23,702 nt of DNA, taken from positions 1 to 23,702 of the forward strand of contig CAYJFB010000030.1 of NCBI GenBank assembly GCA_964369685.1, in the 5' to 3' direction. Positions 1-7,765 of this stretch are shown here, in pieces; the first letter of the stretch is position 1, and every line of letters begins with the position of its first letter. The position numbers were made by a program, and so were the translations under genes. The notes beneath the pieces are model-generated. The model was given only the letters and a program-made list of their open reading frames with translations. It made no database searches and had not been told where the DNA came from. Source of the stretch: Avidesulfovibrio sp964369685. GTDB lineage: Bacteria; Desulfobacterota; Desulfovibrionia; Desulfovibrionales; Desulfovibrionaceae.

Positions 1-56
1 TCGGAGGCGTCGTCTCTGTCGTCGGAGGCGTCGTCTCTGTCGTCGGAGGCGTCGTG
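1..56. repeat. 21-bp tandem repeat inside the adhesin gene
   Basis: A 21-bp unit is present twice exactly (1-21, 22-42), and a third copy starts at 43 and continues to 56. On the minus strand it encodes the heptad TETTPPT. The array reaches the window edge, so its copy number is unknown. Such in-frame arrays can expand or contract by slippage without breaking the frame. Confidence 0.9.
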
Positions 57-769
57 GAGCCGTCACCGTCTTCACCTTCAGGTTCAGGTGTCGGTTCAGG
101 ATCAGGCGTTGGCTCAGGATTAGGCGTCAACATAGAACCGTCACCGTCTTCACCTTCAGATTCAGGTGTCGGCTCAGGCTCAGGCGTCGGTGTGAATACG
201 CCGTCGTCTTCACTTTTAGGATCGGATGTCGCCGTGGAATTGTCAGTTGTTTGTAAATTAAGGGCTTCCCTATCATTGTTTATAGGGTTTTCACCTGTAA
301 AACCAATATCTAAACGCCCGAGAGCAGAAAGTCCTTCTTCTACTGAAGAATTTTTAAATTCACGAGCATTGCCGCCACTTGTAAGCTCTATATTTGCTAC
401 TGGACCTGCGGCGGGCATCAACATTTCGTCACCAAAAGCGGCAAAGAAATCCCCACTGCTGATGGTTGCGTCTGCAAATATGAAGTCAGGTAGATTTTCA
501 TCGGTAATCGATGTATAAAAATCTTGAATCACAACTGAACTACCGTCATCAAAGGTGAACACCAAATTATTGTCAATTCGTTCAACAATTGCATCACCCG
601 AGGCAAAATCAAAATTGAAAACAACAGATTCTTGAGGGCTTTGTATTTCTGTGTTTTGTGTATGGCTTTCGGCAGAAGAACTTACTTCAGTAGATTTTGC
701 AACCGGAAGGTCTGTTTCAATGATATTTTGTTGACCTTGAGTCGGTTTTGTAATGTCAATTGTTGCCAT
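1..769 (-). CDS. N-terminus of large secreted adhesin-like (RTX/type I secretion type) protein, partial
   Basis: The gene runs leftward from an ATG at 769, preceded by AAGGTGG at good spacing, and is open for 256 codons to the window edge, so the C-terminus is missing. It begins MATIDITKPTQGQ with no Sec signal peptide. Residues about 47-110 form a compact segment (VFNFDFASGDAIVERIDNN, then LVFTFDDGSSVVIQDFY) ending in MPAAGP. From memory, this kind of prefix is found on Desulfovibrio giant proteins that are exported by type I secretion and have C-terminal RTX or VCBS repeats. After it come a Ser/Asn/Thr linker, two acidic Pro/Glu repeats (PEPEGEDGDGS) and a Thr/Pro repeat (TETTPPT). The likely role is cell-surface adhesion or matrix formation. 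The repeat body and secretion signal are outside the window, so the class rests on the prefix and low-complexity linker only. Confidence 0.72.
   Translation of the reverse strand, partial: MATIDITKPTQGQQNIIETDLPVAKSTEVSSSAESHTQNTEIQSPQESVVFNFDFASGDAIVERIDNNLVFTFDDGSSVVIQDFYTSITDENLPDFIFADATISSGDFFAAFGDEMLMPAAGPVANIELTSGGNAREFKNSSVEEGLSALGRLDIGFTGENPINNDREALNLQTTDNSTATSDPKSEDDGVFTPTPEPEPTPESEGEDGDGSMLTPNPEPTPDPEPTPEPEGEDGDGSTTPPTTETTPPTTETTPP
60..200. repeat. 78-bp imperfect direct repeat inside the adhesin gene
   Basis: Two copies start at 60 and 138, a period of 78 bp or 26 codons. Each begins ccgtcaccgtcttcacctt and continues through Ser/Gly-looking codons on the plus strand. On the minus strand they encode PEPEGEDGDGS-type acidic, proline-rich linker. 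The second copy diverges after about 60 bp. Confidence 0.8.
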
Positions 770-874
770 GGTGTACCACCTTATAGAATTTTAAATCTAT
801 GAAAAAAACTATAAAATAAAAAAGACATAAAAAAAGACGCCCACCACAACACATACCGTGCACTAATGGAGCGT

Positions 875-880
875 ATCATA
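875..880 (-). promoter_or_regulatory. Candidate extended -10 promoter for the adhesin gene
   Basis: On the minus strand TGCTATGAT fits an extended -10 (TG, one base, then TATGAT). It would start transcription near 868 and leave a leader of about 100 nt before the ATG at 769. The -35 region is weak (TTAGAA at 16 bp). It is a motif match only. A 17-bp palindrome lies just upstream at 916-953. Confidence 0.35.
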
Positions 881-915
881 GCACGCTTTTATGCTATTCT
901 AACAAACAGGATATT

Positions 916-953
916 TTTATATCAAATATTTTTACCAAAATATTTGATATAAA
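916..953. repeat. Perfect 17-bp inverted repeat, 4-nt spacer, upstream of the adhesin gene
   Basis: The left arm tttatatcaaatatttt (916-932) is the exact reverse complement of 937-953; the spacer is TACC. It is about 150 bp upstream of the adhesin start and near its candidate promoter. The right half overlaps TTGAT-ATAA-ATCAT (944-957), which resembles the FNR/CRP-family half-site pattern TTGAT-N4-ATCAA. It could be an operator, a transcript hairpin or a small repeat element. No T-run follows, so it is not a classical terminator. Elsewhere, 770-1102 is AT-rich with no coding signal. Confidence 0.6.
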
Positions 954-1051
954 TCATATACATTTTTGCGTACTTGTCAAGACTTTTTATCAGTTTTTAT
1001 AACTTTACATAATGAAAACTATAATCTAGTAGTGCTATAGGTAATATATCT

Positions 1052-1089
1052 CACAAAGATCGTCCTATTATATATAGACGATCTTTGTG
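1052..1089 (-). terminator. Stem-loop downstream of the RND pump gene
   Basis: A perfect 13-bp inverted repeat (cacaaagatcgtc at 1052-1064, its complement at 1077-1089) has a 12-nt AT loop. It begins 13 nt after the stop codon of the RND permease. The position fits transcription termination or 3'-end protection, but no T-tract follows on the minus strand. Confidence 0.5.
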
Positions 1090-1102
1090 GATAAAAGACA
1101 TC

Positions 1103-4100
1103 TTATTGTTTTATGGCGTGTTGAATATCATCAAGAATGAGGTATAATGATGGCACCAATATCAAACACATGAATGTGGCGAAAATAATTCCAAATCCTA
1201 ATGATAACGCTACAGGGATGAGCATTTGTGCTTGACGTGATGTTTCAAAAATCAACGGAGCCAACCCGACAAACGTTGTGATGGTTGTCAATAAAATGGG
1301 ACGAAAACGTTGAATGGCAGCTTGACGCACGGCCTCAAAAACAGGCACACCTTCAAGACGACGGCGGTTGGCAAAGTCAATCAGAACCAATGAGTCATTG
1401 ACCACTACCCCAGAAAGCGCCACCAAACCAAATAAACTGATAACACTGAGGCTATACCCCATAATCAAATGTCCAAGCACAGCACCAACCATACCAAAAG
1501 GAATAGTCAACATAATAATTAATGGTTGTGTATAGCTTTTAAAGGGGATGGCCAAAAGCGCATAGACACCCAATAAGGCAAATAAAAGACCAAAAATCAT
1601 GGCTGTTGTGCTGTCACGCATATCGGACTGACGTCCGCTGAATTCCCAAGATAACCCATTATAATCTTGTAATAAGCCGGGCATGATTTCACTGCTTACG
1701 CTGGTCATCATTTGTCCTGTCGCTGATGGTGGGGTGACATTGGCGGTTACAGTTGCCGTACGGCGACCGTTTGTATGACGAATGACAGAATCGGCACGTC
1801 CATCTTGGATATCTGTCACATCTCGTAACAACACCTCACGTCCGTCAGGGGTGCGTAAAATCAATTCTTCAAAGGTGGCCTCACGCGTGCGCTCTTCTTC
1901 GGGCAAACGCACTCGGACTGTCACTTCGCTAAAATCACGTTGTTGACGCAACACAACAGAACCTTCAAACGCGTTGCGGAGTTGGCTTGAAATATCTTGT
2001 GCTGTCAATCCCAATTGTTCGGCAAGGGGCTTTAAAGTTACATCAAATTGGCGTGTAGTTCTGCTTGTGCCTGTATCTACATCACCGATATTGGCATAGG
2101 TACTGAGGCGTGCAGCAAAGTCTTCGGCGGCTTGTTCCAAAACGGTCGTGTCACGATGTGAAAGACGCACGCTTAGACCTTTACCGCTCCCGGGGCCGCC
2201 CCGGTCAGACTGCATATCCAAGTTTTCCACACCGGGAAGCACACCTACACGCTGACGCCATAAATCAGTAAAAGCGGCCGTACTTATTGGGCGAATATCA
2301 GGATCGACAAGCAATACTTGTACACGCAGCTCCGTATCGCGCACCTGGGTAAAAATCCCCTCAGATAAGGCGTCTCCGCCGTTTTCCGCAACCAGTTCTT
2401 TGGCTGTGTTGACAAGACGATTTTTGACTTTATCGATTTCAGTGCGAGGCGCACCCGCAGGCAATACGGCTACAGCAAAAGCAAAATCTGCTTCAGAACG
2501 AGGCATCAAGTCAAAGCCCATACGCCCTGACGCAACATAACCGATGGTGATCAGTAATACAAAAAGACCACACGCAAAGGTGACATACCTTTTCAGTAAA
2601 ATAGAATATAAAAGGCTGCCAAACCGTTTTTCCACAAACAATAAAAAATTCCGACTGAAGCGTTGTTGCCACGCTTCAAAGGCGGCAAGTCCTCTTGCAA
2701 AACTGTTTTGAGCTGTGGCGTTAGGTTGTTGTTTTTGATTAAGGAGATTTTTATGACGTGAATGTGACAAGTGTGCAGGTAACACATATAAACTCTCAAG
2801 CAAAGAGCAAAAAAAGACCGCCACAACCACACAAGGAATAGCCAGCCATATTTGGCCTGTCGTTCCCGGAATAAAAAGCATGGGCATAAACGCTACAATA
2901 TTGGTCAATACACTAAATATAACAGGTCCGGAAACTTCTTCCGTCCCCCGTATGGCCGCTTCAAGCGGCGTATAACCGCGTTCTTGCCATGAACTGACGT
3001 TTTCACCCACAACAATAGCATCGTCTACAACAATTCCCAAGGTGATAATAAAAGCAAATAGACTCATCATATTGATGGTAAGCCCCATGGGCTCGAAAAA
3101 CCAAAACGCACCCAACATCGATACAGGAATACCCAAACTGACCCACAACGCTAATGAAGGACGCAAAAATATCGCTAAACACAAAAAAACAAGAAAAACA
3201 CCCTGTAACGCGTTTTTGATCAACAGTTCTTCGCGTTGTAAATAAATTTCGGCATCATCGTCAGTCACATGAATGTGTAAATCGCCGGGCATGGAAGCGT
3301 TGAATTTTTCTATAATACGCCGTGTGGCGAGAGACACAGATTCGGGCGTTTCTTCGCCGATGCTGTAGACTTCAATCAACAGCGCGTCTTCTCCGTTAAA
3401 TTCTGCCCAACGCTTGGCGTCATCAAAAGTGTCTGTGATCGTCGCAATATCGTCCAACAACAAACGACTGCCGTCGGCATTGGTACGAATAGCTAAATTT
3501 GCAAAATCGGCGGCATAGTCACGGCGTTCATTTAAACGCAACATGATGTCACCGCTTGATGCTTGTACCGTTCCGCCGCCTTGCTGAATGGCAGAACTGC
3601 GGATCGCCGCCGCCACTTCATTGACTGTTAAATTATATCGCCGCAAAGTATCTTGCGAAATCTCAATCAAGACTTCATGATCAAGAACAGTATCCAGTTC
3701 AACTTGTGTGATGTCGTCGTCTTGTGCCAATTCGTCACGAATGAGTTCCGCCCAATATCGTTGAACTTGCGGCGTACCTCCACCCGTGAGTACCAAAGAA
3801 ATCACCTCTCTGCGCGATGAACGCAAAGAAATTTCAGGATTGTCCGCATCTTCCGGAAGTGTTGAAATGCGATCTACGGCGGCTTTGACATCTTGAAGCA
3901 AAATATTGCCGTCCACGCCTTCGCTGGCTTCAATGGTGACACTGCCTCTACCCGAAGAAATCGTTGCCGTCGTTTCTTCGACACCGTCCAAACCTTGAAC
4001 AGCTTCTTCCACGGCTTTGACTATACTCAATTCAATTTCTTCAGGTGTGGAGCCGTCGTATGAAACAGAGACCGTCACTGTGTCCATATCAAATTCGGGA

Positions 4101-4321
4101 AACACTTCTTTGCGCACTTGCGAAGCAAATAACAATCCTCCGACAACCAAGACAACCATCAATAAATTGGCGGCGACGGGATTGGCTGCCATCCAACCAA
4201 CTGAACTGCGTGTGAGTGAACGTATGGAGCGCGGTTTTGGTGTTGTGGCGACTGGTTTTGTTGTGTTTTGATCGGACGTGGCAGAAGCATTTGAGGATTG
4301 ATGTATGTGTTCATTATTCAT
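1103..4321 (-). CDS. RND-family (HAE1-like) inner-membrane efflux pump permease
   Basis: This 1072-residue protein is the proton-driven pump of a tripartite exporter. It has the RND layout: a disordered Ser/Thr/Pro-rich N-tail (1-35), TM1 (about 43-66), a large periplasmic domain, a TM block (about 365-520) with the paired aspartates of TM4 in GIVVDDAIVV (D433, D434), a second periplasmic domain, and a final TM block. In the TM10 position, where AcrB has a proton-relay lysine, this protein has Asn (VVVNDSLVLID, N about 975). In my recollection this is shared with a subfamily of RND pumps and is not a defect. The ATG overlaps the stop of the adaptor gene by ATGA, indicating translational coupling; GAGGA lies upstream. 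The substrate cannot be read from sequence: drugs, bile salts or other hydrophobic compounds are all possible. Confidence 0.93.
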   Translation of the reverse strand: MNNEHIHQSSNASATSDQNTTKPVATTPKPRSIRSLTRSSVGWMAANPVAANLLMVVLVVGGLLFASQVRKEVFPEFDMDTVTVSVSYDGSTPEEIELSIVKAVEEAVQGLDGVEETTATISSGRGSVTIEASEGVDGNILLQDVKAAVDRISTLPEDADNPEISLRSSRREVISLVLTGGGTPQVQRYWAELIRDELAQDDDITQVELDTVLDHEVLIEISQDTLRRYNLTVNEVAAAIRSSAIQQGGGTVQASSGDIMLRLNERRDYAADFANLAIRTNADGSRLLLDDIATITDTFDDAKRWAEFNGEDALLIEVYSIGEETPESVSLATRRIIEKFNASMPGDLHIHVTDDDAEIYLQREELLIKNALQGVFLVFLCLAIFLRPSLALWVSLGIPVSMLGAFWFFEPMGLTINMMSLFAFIITLGIVVDDAIVVGENVSSWQERGYTPLEAAIRGTEEVSGPVIFSVLTNIVAFMPMLFIPGTTGQIWLAIPCVVVAVFFCSLLESLYVLPAHLSHSRHKNLLNQKQQPNATAQNSFARGLAAFEAWQQRFSRNFLLFVEKRFGSLLYSILLKRYVTFACGLFVLLITIGYVASGRMGFDLMPRSEADFAFAVAVLPAGAPRTEIDKVKNRLVNTAKELVAENGGDALSEGIFTQVRDTELRVQVLLVDPDIRPISTAAFTDLWRQRVGVLPGVENLDMQSDRGGPGSGKGLSVRLSHRDTTVLEQAAEDFAARLSTYANIGDVDTGTSRTTRQFDVTLKPLAEQLGLTAQDISSQLRNAFEGSVVLRQQRDFSEVTVRVRLPEEERTREATFEELILRTPDGREVLLRDVTDIQDGRADSVIRHTNGRRTATVTANVTPPSATGQMMTSVSSEIMPGLLQDYNGLSWEFSGRQSDMRDSTTAMIFGLLFALLGVYALLAIPFKSYTQPLIIMLTIPFGMVGAVLGHLIMGYSLSVISLFGLVALSGVVVNDSLVLIDFANRRRLEGVPVFEAVRQAAIQRFRPILLTTITTFVGLAPLIFETSRQAQMLIPVALSLGFGIIFATFMCLILVPSLYLILDDIQHAIKQ

Positions 4322-5607
4322 GGACGGGATTCCTCAACAGATTCTGTTCTTGTGCGCTCCTTTGCCGATGCGGCCGGTTGTCGTTTTTCATCCTGTTTTG
4401 ATTGGTTTGGACGCGCGGTATCAATGTTTTTTTGAACTTGTTTTGTTTGTGTGCTTTGGTTGGTGCTTACTAATCGCAAGGGCATACCTTGAACAGGCGC
4501 ACCAAGAACAGAGGTGATAATCAATTCACCTTCTTTGATACTGTCACGAATAAACGTGGTTTCTGTATCACGCCATACCGCGTTAACGTTACGAACATCA
4601 AGTGTGTATGCACCGTTTGCTGCAGGCATGGCAATCCATACCGTGTCACCTCCACGCAATGCCGCGCGTGGAAGTTCGACCACATCATCAAGTGTACCCG
4701 CAACCATTTCTACATAAGCTTGATCGCCGAGAAATAACGCCGCAACATCGTTTTTCAGTCCCAAAGGATCGGGAACGGAAATCAATACACGCGCCATGCG
4801 TGTTGTGTCGTCCAAAGTACCGATTGTGTATACAACAGAACCTTCTCGCATCTCACCGGAACCTGAAAAAATTTTCACGGGAGCACCGTCAAACGTTTTC
4901 AAACCAAGCTGATACAACTTATCTAACGGTATCGCTGCTTCAATGTAATATTCATCCGTCCCGACAAGTGTTGCCAAAGCATCAGATAATGAGGCTTGAC
5001 TGCCTAAAGAAACACCTCTGGCCGTGACCATGGCATTATATGGCGCCACAATCTTGGTGCGTTCTAAATTTAATTTGGCTTGTTCTACATCTGTTTTTGC
5101 AGCTTCCAGCGTTGCCCGTGCTTGAGCCAATTGTGGTTCGCGTAAAGCCAAAGAGGCGTTTTGTACGGCTCCGGGCATGCTTTTATTGAGTTGTTCTATT
5201 TCTGTGCGTGCAACTTTTTGTTGACCCATTTCCAAATCATAATCGGCTTTGGCTTTATCCAAAGCACTTTGTTCTAAGGCTAATGTATTTTTATAATCTG
5301 CCGAGTCTATCTGTAACAATAATGCCCCGGCTTCCAATAAACCGCCAACTTCAAAACCTTTACCCAAGCTCTCAACTTGACCGCTCACGCGACTGCGAAC
5401 AACGGTTTCTTGAGCAGGTTTTATGGTACCCAAAGCTTTGACTGTTAAATCCGCATTGCCTACAGACGCAGATACGGTAGAAACAAGCTGACTGCTTACA
5501 GGCGGTGGAGTGCGCCTTGCGGTGGGTTTTGTTGCTACCAAACCCCACGCAATAATGCTGCCTGTTACCAATAATGCCACACAAATACTTGCTGTTCGCC
5601 ATTTCAT
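4318..5607 (-). CDS. RND efflux periplasmic adaptor (membrane fusion protein, HlyD/AcrA family)
   Basis: The 429-residue adaptor links the RND pump to the outer-membrane channel. Residues 7-25 form an N-terminal membrane anchor or signal segment; there is no clear lipobox. The two lipoyl half-motifs are at about 65-101 (VVRSRVSGQVESLGKGFEVG) and 183-215 (KIVAPYNAMVTARGVSLGSQ). Between them is an Ala/Glu/Gln/Lys-rich coiled-coil hairpin (about 102-182). Beta-barrel and membrane-proximal domains follow. The last 48 residues or so are a Gln/Lys/Arg-rich, probably disordered tail that is unusual in length for an adaptor. AAGG precedes the ATG by 7 nt. The gene ends in the ATGA overlap with the pump gene, so the two are surely co-expressed. 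Confidence 0.92.
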   Translation of the reverse strand: MKWRTASICVALLVTGSIIAWGLVATKPTARRTPPPVSSQLVSTVSASVGNADLTVKALGTIKPAQETVVRSRVSGQVESLGKGFEVGGLLEAGALLLQIDSADYKNTLALEQSALDKAKADYDLEMGQQKVARTEIEQLNKSMPGAVQNASLALREPQLAQARATLEAAKTDVEQAKLNLERTKIVAPYNAMVTARGVSLGSQASLSDALATLVGTDEYYIEAAIPLDKLYQLGLKTFDGAPVKIFSGSGEMREGSVVYTIGTLDDTTRMARVLISVPDPLGLKNDVAALFLGDQAYVEMVAGTLDDVVELPRAALRGGDTVWIAMPAANGAYTLDVRNVNAVWRDTETTFIRDSIKEGELIITSVLGAPVQGMPLRLVSTNQSTQTKQVQKNIDTARPNQSKQDEKRQPAASAKERTRTESVEESRP

Positions 5608-5630
5608 AAATATACCTTATTGTTCTTTTT

Positions 5631-5651
5631 CTGGGGGACAATGCCCCCCAG
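5631..5651. repeat. G/C-rich stem-loop between the outer-membrane factor and adaptor genes
   Basis: CTGGGGG (5631-5637) pairs with CCCCCAG (5645-5651) around a 7-nt loop. It lies just upstream of the adaptor start, next to the larger palindrome at 5664-5706. On the minus strand it is followed by A's, so it is not a normal terminator for this transcript. A similar TTTTTCTGGGGG string recurs at about 20221-20232. Confidence 0.55.
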
Positions 5652-5663
5652 ACCCCCTTGTTC

Positions 5664-5706
5664 CTGCGATATATACACACTGCGTAGCAGTGTGTATATA
5701 TCGCAG
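5664..5706. repeat. Perfect 20-bp inverted repeat with 3-nt loop in the efflux operon
   Basis: The arm ctgcgatatatacacactgc (5664-5683) is the exact complement of 5687-5706, with GTA between. With the 5631-5651 hairpin it fills much of the 253-bp gap (5608-5860) between the outer-membrane factor and adaptor genes. There is no T-tract. It may set different mRNA levels for upstream and downstream genes by processing or partial termination, or be a dispersed palindromic element. The rest of the gap is AT-rich with no coding signal. Confidence 0.7.
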
Positions 5707-5860
5707 TTCAAGAGGCTTTGAGTGTTTTTTCATCTAAAAAGAAAGTGACAGTGATGAAAATGTTTAGGAAAAATTAAAGTAAAAATATTATAGAGTGTTA
5801 AATGTTGTTTGGTTTTTTATGCATTAAGCTGCATGTATTTTTTTGGATCATGTAGATCTT

Positions 5861-7375
5861 TTACATACTTTTTCCCTGTGAAACCAGAGTGGGTTGGGAA
5901 GGTAACCCGCCATAGGTATCATCTTCTTCAGAAAAAGAAGAAAACAGCTCCGGCATAGTCAACGCACCAAGGCTGCGATAGAGCGTGATACGCGCTTGCA
6001 ATACGGTCGTTTTTTGACGAGCAATGTTACGTTCCAGGGTTTGGACGCTTTTCAGTTGGGTGATGTAGTTTAAGAAAGGCAATACACCGCCAAGATAACT
6101 GTTTCTGGCTTCGGTGAGTGCGGCTTCTGCAAGGCGCATTTGATCTTGTAAGCGTTGCAAGCGTTGTGTTTCACCTGACTCTGTCGCAAGGGCGTCATCG
6201 ACTTCTTGTATGGCTGTAGCGACAGTTTTTGCATAGCTTTGTGCTTGGATATCGGCCGCGGCACGTTGTGCGGTTTCTTGGGCTGCCAAAGCACCGCCGT
6301 CAAAAATCGGCATTACCAAAGAAGCCGCTAAAGTGGTTACCCAATTGCCAAAAAGCACCGAAGCTTCCGCCGCACCAAACGCACCTGCCGCAGTCAGGCG
6401 TAACGCAGGGTATCTGTTGGCGTGTGCTACAGAAACATCCCAATCTGCCGCGGCAAGGCGTGCCCAAGCTGCACGAACATCAGGACGAGCATCCAAAAGA
6501 TCAATCGGTAAACCAACATTAGGAACAGAAGGAATGGAGGGCAGGGGAGCTGATTCATCAAAAATCAGACCTGTGTTTGGCAATGTGCCTTGCAAGACGG
6601 CAAGTTGGTTGCGCAGTACTGTTGCGCTTTGTTCCAAAGCGGGAACCTCAGCCTCTACAGACGCCAAAAGTTCTTGTTGCTGTAAAACCTCAAGACCTGA
6701 ACTGATGCCGTTACTGAAACGCACTCTTTGCAGTTGTACCAAGTCTTCGTTGGTTTCAATTTGACGATCCAAAACAGCGCGTTCGGCACGGTTACCCAAA
6801 AGCTGTACCCAAGTGTCGGCCACTGAAGCCGTTATGGTCATGATTGCTGTCTGTACGTCGTTTGCCGAAGCCTGCGTCCTGAGTTCTTCGGCGGCATGAT
6901 CTGAAGAAACTCGTCCCCACAGATCGACTTCATAGGCCGCGGCAAGTCCTAGGTTAAATGTGTCTGAAGTTGTTTGGGTACGTGATGCGTTTGAAGAATT
7001 TTGCGTTGAGCGACGTTGATGGGTTGCGCCGCTATCAAAATCAAGGGAAGGGAAAAAACCGGCAGTAGCTTGATCCAATGTCGCTTGACTTTGGCGCAAT
7101 CGTGCCCAAGCAGTCATAATATCAAAATTGTTTGCCAAAACCGTTTCCATAAGCGTATTGAGTTCTTGGTTTTTAAAACTGTTCCACCAAGGTTTTGTGC
7201 TTGCAGAGTCTTTTACGTTTGTCACTTGATTCAACACATTACTGTATTGTGTCGGCATGGTGTTTGTAAAAAGGTCTGTAGCGTTCCTCTGTTCGGGAGC
7301 AAAAGGTGCACACCCTATCAAAAAAAACGGTAAGAAAAAGACAAAATATCGAAACAATATGGCGCAATTTTTCAT
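5861..7375 (-). CDS. Outer-membrane efflux lipoprotein (TolC/NodT/OprM family)
   Basis: This is the outer-membrane channel of the tripartite exporter. I place the start at the ATG at 7375 (504 residues), not at an upstream in-frame ATG at 7429. From 7375 the protein opens MKNCAILFRYFVFFLPFFLI, and LIGC forms a lipobox (Cys22 lipidated). GAGGG is 5-6 nt upstream, whereas 7429 has no ribosome site and would bury the signal. The mature protein has the two homologous outer-membrane factor repeats: LNTLMETVLANNFDIMTAWA and AAYEVDLWGRVSSDHA in the first, LLDARPDVRAAWARLAAADW and ASLVMPIFDGGALAA in the second, each with long Ala/Gln/Glu-rich helices. It is transcribed ahead of the adaptor and pump, which identifies its partners. 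The C-terminal 35 residues are Ser/Gly/Pro-rich. Confidence 0.9.
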   Translation of the reverse strand: MKNCAILFRYFVFFLPFFLIGCAPFAPEQRNATDLFTNTMPTQYSNVLNQVTNVKDSASTKPWWNSFKNQELNTLMETVLANNFDIMTAWARLRQSQATLDQATAGFFPSLDFDSGATHQRRSTQNSSNASRTQTTSDTFNLGLAAAYEVDLWGRVSSDHAAEELRTQASANDVQTAIMTITASVADTWVQLLGNRAERAVLDRQIETNEDLVQLQRVRFSNGISSGLEVLQQQELLASVEAEVPALEQSATVLRNQLAVLQGTLPNTGLIFDESAPLPSIPSVPNVGLPIDLLDARPDVRAAWARLAAADWDVSVAHANRYPALRLTAAGAFGAAEASVLFGNWVTTLAASLVMPIFDGGALAAQETAQRAAADIQAQSYAKTVATAIQEVDDALATESGETQRLQRLQDQMRLAEAALTEARNSYLGGVLPFLNYITQLKSVQTLERNIARQKTTVLQARITLYRSLGALTMPELFSSFSEEDDTYGGLPSQPTLVSQGKSM

Positions 7376-7563
7376 ACAATCCCTCGACACATTATCAGCC
7401 CCCTCAAAAGAAAAATGTTTTTTTGACATTTATGCAATATACATACCAGATATTTTTTAATAATATTTAAAAAGTTACGAAGAGTATATGTAAAAATATT
7501 GAGTTATTTTGTGCAAAAAATATACACCTGTTTATTTTTTTAACAAGTTGTATAGATTCGAAA

Positions 7564-7592
7564 CCCCCTTGGTCTATAACAAACCAAGGGGG
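7564..7592. terminator. G/C-rich stem-loop downstream of the TonB receptor gene
   Basis: CCCCCTTGGT (7564-7573) pairs perfectly with ACCAAGGGGG (7583-7592) around a 9-nt loop. Read on the minus strand it follows the TonB receptor gene by about 170 nt and ends in only three T's. It separates the receptor transcript from the efflux operon and may be a weak terminator. Otherwise 7376-7765 is AT-rich, with one other hairpin and no coding signal. Confidence 0.45.
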
Positions 7593-7661
7593 AAAATAGA
7601 GTACATTTTGAATATTTTTTCATCTATCACTCCTTATGTTCAAATTTTTATAGAATCACGT

Positions 7662-7730
7662 AATCTAAAGGAAATATTGAATCATAAAAATCAATAGTTG
7701 TATTGATTAAAGCAATATTTCCTTTAGATT
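7662..7730. repeat. Nested inverted repeat just downstream of the TonB receptor gene
   Basis: The outer arms are an 18-bp perfect match (aatctaaaggaaatattg at 7662-7679 against 7713-7730). Inside, AATCAATA (7689-7696) pairs with TATTGATT (7701-7708) around GTTG. The structure starts about 36 nt after the receptor stop codon on the minus strand. It could protect the mRNA 3' end or terminate transcription, although no T-run follows; it could also be a small mobile palindrome. Confidence 0.6.
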
Positions 7731-7765
7731 TATCTAACTTTAGAAGTTTTTTATATTAACATGTT

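Noticed and set aside
1..200. CRISPR-like array from the regular repeats at the left edge
   Set aside because: The units are contiguous without unique spacers and stay in frame in an open coding sequence.
5664..5706. Insertion-sequence terminal repeats or a phage attachment site
   Set aside because: There is no transposase or integrase nearby and the two arms are only 3 nt apart, so they form one hairpin and do not flank an element.
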